In this document: positions 60,212-64,000 of the stretch, piece by piece
How positions within the stretch are numbered: the stretch's first letter is position 1
Layout of the letters: every line of letters starts with the position of its first letter
NCBI GenBank assembly: GCA_022825265.1
Contig: JAJDXE010000011.1
Location: 62,001-126,000, forward strand
From: Dehalococcoidia bacterium
GTDB lineage: Bacteria > Chloroflexota > Dehalococcoidia > Bin125
Length of the DNA stretch: 64,000 bases
Reading direction: 5' to 3'
Position numbers and translations under genes: made by a program
Notes under the pieces: generated by a model
Seen by the model: only the letters and a program-made list of their open reading frames with translations
Databases searched by the model: none
Told to the model about the DNA's origin: nothing

Positions 60212-62503
60212 ATGGTCACCGCTCAGTCACCAGAGACCGAGAAGTACAACGTCATCGGGACGCGCCCGATCCGTCACGACGGCGTAGACAAAGTCACCGG
60301 CGCAGCGCAATACGGAGCCGACATCAGCTTGCCCGGCATGCTTGCCGGCCGCGTTCTGCGGAGCCCGCATGCGCACGCCAGAATCGTCAGCATTGACACG
60401 TCCAAGGCCGAAGCCCTGGACGGCGTGCTCGCGGTGATCACGAACGCGGATTTCCCCCGGGCCAGTGATGAGGTGATCGACACCGGCGAAGGCACTGCGC
60501 AGCTCAACTGGGTGCTGGACAACGTCATCGCCTCTGACAAAGTCCTCTACAAGGGTCATGCCGTTGCCGCCGTGGCTGCGACCGACCACCACATCGCCGA
60601 GGATGCGATCGAGCTGATCGAGGTCGAGTACGACGTGCTCATCCCGGTCCTCGATGTGCGCGACGCCATGGTCGACGGCTCGCCGTTGCTTCATGACAGC
60701 CTGCACACGGGCGAGATGGACGGTTCAAAGAGCGACAATCCGAGCAACACAGCTTCGCACCTGCAGTTCACCAAGGGCGACCTTGACGCCGGCTTCGCCG
60801 ACGCAGATGTCGTGATCGAGCGGGAATTCGAGACCTCGATGGCTCACCAGGGCTACATCGAGCCTCACAACGGAACTGCCTACTATCGCGCGGATGGCAC
60901 GCTCGACGTTTGGACCTCGACGCAAGGCGCGTTCGTCGTCCGCGACTCGGTCGCGCCGCTCCTGCAGCTCTCCCCGTCGCAGGTCAAGGTCACGCCGATG
61001 GAGATCGGCGGCGGCTTCGGCGGCAAGATTCCCGTCTACCTCGAGCCGCTGGCCGCCCTGCTCTCGCAGAAGACCGGCCGCCCGGTCAAGCTAACCATGA
61101 ACCGCGAGGAAGTGCTGCTCGCAACCGGCCCGACCTCGGGCACCTACATGCGCGTCCGCATGGGCGCCAAGCGCGACGGCACGATCACGGCCGCCGACGT
61201 GCATCTGGCTTTCGAGGCCGGCGCCTACCCTGGTTCGCCGGTCGGCGCCGGCGCCATGTGCGCGCTGGCCCCGTACGACATCCCCAACCAGCGGATCGAT
61301 GGCTACGACGTGGTCGTCAACAAGCCGAAGACCGCCGCCTACCGAGCGCCCGGTGCGCCGCAGTCAGAGTTCGCCACTGAATCGGTGTTGAACGAACTCG
61401 CGGAAGAACTCGGTCTCGATCCGCTTGAGATGCGTCTGCAGAACGCTTGCGTCGAGGGTGCCCAGCGCGCTGACGGCTTCACCTATGGCGTGATTGGCAA
61501 CGTCGAGTGCTTGCAGGCGGCGCAGGACTCGCCGCACTGGCAATCGGAGCTCCAAGGACCGAACAGAGGTCGTGGCATCGCCCAGGGCTTCTGGTTCAAC
61601 ATCGGTTTCGAATCCTCCGCCTACGCCCAGGTCAACGGTGATGGCACAGTACCTCTGGTGCTCGGCTCGACCGACATCGGCGGCACCCGCGCGTCGATCG
61701 CGATGCAGCTCGCCGAGACCCTCGGCATTTCCGCCGAGGATGTCCACCCCCACGTTGTCGACACCAATTCAGTCGGTTACACACAGGTCACCGGCGGGAG
61801 TCGCACGACCTTCGCCGGCGGCTGGGCTGCCTACGAGACCGCAATGGACATCCGCCGCCAGATGGAGGAGCGCGCCGCCCAAATCTGGGAGTGCGACACA
61901 TCCGACGTCAGTTACGGCGACGACGCCATCATCCGCGGACCTCAGGATGAAGACGGCAACGACCAGCAGTTCACGTTCAAGGAACTGGCTGCTCAGCTCG
62001 TTACCTCAGGTGGGCACATCGTCGGCCGCGCCGATGTGAACAAGACCTCCTCCGGTCCCGCGTTTGCGACGCACATTGTCGACGTTGAGGTCGACCCCGA
62101 CACCGGCAAGGTGGACGTGCTTCGCTACACGGCCGTCCAGGACGCTGGCACCGCGATTCACCCCGCCTACGTTGAGGGACAGATGCAGGGCGGCGTCTCA
62201 CAGGGCGTCGGCATGGCGCTCAACGAGGAGTACTACTACGACGAATCCGGCGACCTCAAGAACGCCAGTCTGCTCGATTACCGCATGCCGACGGCGCTCG
62301 ACCTACCGATGATCGAGCCGATCATCGTCGAGGTCCCGAACCCCGGACACCCATATGGCGTCCGAGGCGTCGGCGAAGTGCCGATCATTCCACCGGCGCC
62401 CGCCGTCCGCGCAGCAATTGCAAACGCGATCGGCGTGCACATGACCGAGCTGCCGATGTCGCCGCGAGCCATCCTCGACGCGACCGTACTCGAGGACGAA
62501 TAA
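60212..62503 (+). CDS. Molybdopterin-binding catalytic subunit, xanthine dehydrogenase family
   Basis: A 763-aa large subunit. N-terminal IGTRPIRHDGVDKVTGAAQYGADI, FETSMAHQGYIEPHNGTAYY, cofactor-binding IGGGFGGKIPVYLEPLAALL, AAYRAPGAPQSEFATESVLNELAEELG, VTGGSRTTFAGG, and the catalytic Glu in RGVGEVPIIPPAPAVRAAIANAIG. The active-site loop reads AYRAPGAPQ. It is therefore not form I CO dehydrogenase (AYxCSFR) nor the AYRGAGR form II, and fits aldehyde-, aromatic- or purine-hydroxylating relatives. The true substrate is unknown. It requires Moco, which is not made by genes in this window apart from the MoaD-like one. Confidence 0.92.
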   Translation: MVTAQSPETEKYNVIGTRPIRHDGVDKVTGAAQYGADISLPGMLAGRVLRSPHAHARIVSIDTSKAEALDGVLAVITNADFPRASDEVIDTGEGTAQLNWVLDNVIASDKVLYKGHAVAAVAATDHHIAEDAIELIEVEYDVLIPVLDVRDAMVDGSPLLHDSLHTGEMDGSKSDNPSNTASHLQFTKGDLDAGFADADVVIEREFETSMAHQGYIEPHNGTAYYRADGTLDVWTSTQGAFVVRDSVAPLLQLSPSQVKVTPMEIGGGFGGKIPVYLEPLAALLSQKTGRPVKLTMNREEVLLATGPTSGTYMRVRMGAKRDGTITAADVHLAFEAGAYPGSPVGAGAMCALAPYDIPNQRIDGYDVVVNKPKTAAYRAPGAPQSEFATESVLNELAEELGLDPLEMRLQNACVEGAQRADGFTYGVIGNVECLQAAQDSPHWQSELQGPNRGRGIAQGFWFNIGFESSAYAQVNGDGTVPLVLGSTDIGGTRASIAMQLAETLGISAEDVHPHVVDTNSVGYTQVTGGSRTTFAGGWAAYETAMDIRRQMEERAAQIWECDTSDVSYGDDAIIRGPQDEDGNDQQFTFKELAAQLVTSGGHIVGRADVNKTSSGPAFATHIVDVEVDPDTGKVDVLRYTAVQDAGTAIHPAYVEGQMQGGVSQGVGMALNEEYYYDESGDLKNASLLDYRMPTALDLPMIEPIIVEVPNPGHPYGVRGVGEVPIIPPAPAVRAAIANAIGVHMTELPMSPRAILDATVLEDE

Positions 62504-62540
62504 GCGTCATCGCCGCTGGACGGCGTCAAGGACGGCGCAG

Positions 62541-62804
62541 ATGGTCACCGTCCTCATTCCCCAGCCGCTCAGGACGCTCACCGACGGTGAGTCAGTTCTG
62601 ACGGCTGAGGGTCACAACATCAGGGCAGTCATCCGAGACCTCGGCCGGCGCTATCCCGAACTAGCCGAGCGCTTGGTCAATGGAAGCCGCATCGGCCGGG
62701 GCATCTCGCTGGCAATCAACGGTGACGTGGTCTCGACGGGTCTGATCACCAAGGTCCCTGAGGGTGCCGAGATCGCGATCGTCCCCCAGATCAGCGGCGG
62801 TTAA
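62541..62804 (+). CDS. MoaD/ThiS family sulfur-carrier protein
   Basis: An 87-aa beta-grasp protein, MVTVLIPQPLRTLTDGES..., ending EIAIVPQISGG. The C-terminal Gly-Gly is the site of adenylation and thiocarboxylate formation, as in MoaD, ThiS or the archaeal SAMPs. Following a molybdo-hydroxylase gene by 37 bp, it is most likely the MoaD-type sulfur donor for molybdopterin, or an accessory sulfuration partner for this enzyme. No MoaE or ThiF-like gene is adjacent. Confidence 0.88.
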   Translation: MVTVLIPQPLRTLTDGESVLTAEGHNIRAVIRDLGRRYPELAERLVNGSRIGRGISLAINGDVVSTGLITKVPEGAEIAIVPQISGG

Positions 62805-62809
62805 TCGGG

Positions 62810-63973
62810 CTACTTCTCTGCGGTCAGCACTGCAATCGATGCGGTGAAGCCGTGGAGGTAGTTCTCGCCTCCGACCGGGCCGATCTCTCCGTTGCAGAAG
62901 AAACCGGCGGTGGGGACGGGGCCGAAGATTTCGGAGAGGGCGGCTGCGTCGTGGTCGGGTTCTCCGAAGAGGCCGCGGCCTCGGCCGTTGCATGAGCAGA
63001 GCAGGGCTCCGAGTACCTCCTCGTCGGGCTGGAGTGCGTCCCTGAGACCCGACAGGCGGGTTCTCAGGTCATCGTCGGCGGCCTGGGCGTCGCGGAACTG
63101 GAACTGGAAAGTCTGGCCGACCCTGGGGATCGCGTTGATGGCGACCACGCCTGACTCACGATCGGCGCCCATCACGTTGCGGATCAGGAAATCGCCTCGC
63201 TCGTGGGTTTCCTTGTACTCGTTCATCGCGAGCCCAACGAGCAGATTGCGTACCGCCCGTTCGCGAGTGTCGTCGTCCAACTCCATCAGGGTTTCCTGGA
63301 GCACCTCAAGGGCCGGTCGGGAGCCGAGGGTCTTGACCGTGTTGGCTTCGCAATCGGTCACGATCCACGGTTGTCCCAGCGGCTCGGCGCCCTGGGCGAC
63401 GACCGGCTTGACCGACACGCCCTTCAGCCCCATCATCGCCGCGCCGCCCATCAATGCGCGATCGTCGATGAACACGGCGCATCCTTGTTGTTGCTGATGA
63501 GAGGATGCCATGCCGCCGAGCAGCGTGACCTCGGGACGAAGCTGCTGCAGGTGAGAGACGAGTTGGTCGGTCATGATCGTGAAGGGATTACTGAACAGCA
63601 GCCAGACCTCGGGACCCTCCTGAACCGGACTGAAGAGGTCGTCCGGCATGGACTGCGGGTCGATGGCGATTGGCGTCAACTCAGCGCCCGGCAAGGAGAG
63701 GCCGAGGACCGCGATGGCGGAGCCCTCTTCGGCCTCGAGTGATGAGCCGATCACGCTTTGTCCCGACGCCCCGATCAGGTGGCGAGCGCCGGTCTGTTCT
63801 CGGAGATGGGTGATGATCTCGTCGTAATGGCCGGCGAAGCGAGAGTCGACGAACACCAGCAGCAGGTCGGGAGTCTCGCTCAAGTCCATTGCGCGGAGAG
63901 CTGAGTCGCAGGCAGTCTCCCACTCCGCTTCGAATCCGACAGCGGCCGAGGCGCTCGCGGTGGCGGTCTGCAC
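62810..63973 (-). CDS. FIST domain sensory protein (start possibly beyond window)
   Basis: At least 387 aa. An N-terminal FIST domain (DLLLVFVDSRFAGHYDEIITHLRE; LIGASGQSVIGSSLEAEEG) and a C-terminal FIST_C domain (FLIRNVMGADRESGVVAINAIPRVGQTFQFQFRDAQAADDDL; GALLCSCNGRGRGLFGEPDHDAAAL; GFFCNGEIGPVGGENYLHGFTASIAVL) with two cysteines. FIST proteins are thought to sense small ligands such as amino acids; no output domain is fused here. The frame is open to the window edge, so the GTG at 63973 may be internal and the true start could lie outside. Convergent to the MoaD-like gene. Confidence 0.82.
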   Translation of the reverse strand: MQTATASASAAVGFEAEWETACDSALRAMDLSETPDLLLVFVDSRFAGHYDEIITHLREQTGARHLIGASGQSVIGSSLEAEEGSAIAVLGLSLPGAELTPIAIDPQSMPDDLFSPVQEGPEVWLLFSNPFTIMTDQLVSHLQQLRPEVTLLGGMASSHQQQQGCAVFIDDRALMGGAAMMGLKGVSVKPVVAQGAEPLGQPWIVTDCEANTVKTLGSRPALEVLQETLMELDDDTRERAVRNLLVGLAMNEYKETHERGDFLIRNVMGADRESGVVAINAIPRVGQTFQFQFRDAQAADDDLRTRLSGLRDALQPDEEVLGALLCSCNGRGRGLFGEPDHDAAALSEIFGPVPTAGFFCNGEIGPVGGENYLHGFTASIAVLTAEK

Positions 63974-64000
63974 GGTGGCCTGGCCGGGTCCGCTCGAGCG

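Noticed and set aside
60212..62503. Assignment as aerobic CO dehydrogenase CoxL
   Set aside because: The active-site loop is AYRAPGAPQ and lacks the AYxCSFR motif of true form I CoxL; left as xanthine dehydrogenase family.

Overview
The window is 64 kb of high-GC (about 60-65% by eye) bacterial chromosome, densely packed, with short intergenic gaps, many ATGA/TGATG stop-start overlaps and CCA-encoding tRNA genes. The gene set is that of an aerobic heterotroph: an Aap-type amino-acid ABC importer, two enoyl-CoA hydratases, the glyoxylate shunt, cobalamin-dependent MetH, a xanthine dehydrogenase-family molybdoenzyme and two LLM-class (F420/FMN) oxidoreductases. This mix, together with PyrR control of a Thermus/actinobacterial type, suggests Chloroflexota, possibly the SAR202/Dehalococcoidia side. 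That placement is inference; no 16S rRNA or other phylogenetic marker settles it.

Layout. 1-3.9 kb: aapJ (3' end), aapQ, aapM and aapP, closed by a palindromic dispersed repeat. 4-8.4 kb: a HAD dehalogenase, a NucS/DUF91-like nuclease, an enoyl-CoA hydratase and a lipoprotein with a seven-repeat FG-GAP propeller. 8.4-13.8 kb: SDR, MFS, a second enoyl-CoA hydratase, a HAD phosphatase with two small upstream reading frames, and a CNNM/CorC protein. 13.8-15.4 kb: a tRNA-dense stretch (Leu, Gln, Asn) holding an orphan low-GC gene and a HicB-like gene trapped between two 51-bp copies of the tRNA-Asn 3' half. 15.4-22.1 kb: RNase D, a Cys-free L36, two phosphotransferases around a thioesterase, an LLM oxidoreductase, biotin carboxylase plus a tiny BCCP, and a Trm112-like protein.

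22.2-31.2 kb is the pyrimidine operon pyrR-pyrB-pyrC-carA-(GNAT)-(membrane protein)-carB-pyrK. Its leader holds a PyrR-binding hairpin, a 32-codon leader ORF read through an intrinsic terminator, and a stop codon overlapping the pyrR start. This predicts attenuation by coupled transcription and translation. A toxin/antitoxin-like pair, an SMP-30 lactonase, 5-formyl-THF cyclo-ligase, two tandem GyrI-like proteins, tRNA-Gly and the primary sigma factor follow to 36 kb.

37-42.8 kb: malate synthase, isocitrate lyase, and a secreted zinc metallopeptidase whose last repeat is thrown out of frame. 43.8-46.2 kb is a lower-GC insert with an AIPR/PD-(D/E)XK antiphage-type gene, a second orphan HicB-like gene and a 10-bp tandem array that also occurs beside the first HicB gene. 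46.2-58.6 kb is ordinary metabolism: methyltransferase, DinB, Gfo/Idh/MocA, epoxide-hydrolase-like protein, M3 peptidase, isocitrate-type dehydrogenase, MetH and NhaA. 58.7-62.8 kb is a molybdo-hydroxylase operon (FAD, 2Fe-2S and molybdopterin subunits plus a MoaD-like protein) preceded by a structured leader. The window ends in a FIST-domain protein whose start may lie outside.

No CRISPR array, rRNA, transposase or integrase was seen. The most unusual features are the tRNA-Asn/HicB micro-element, the paired HicB/10-bp-array loci and the PyrR leader ORF.
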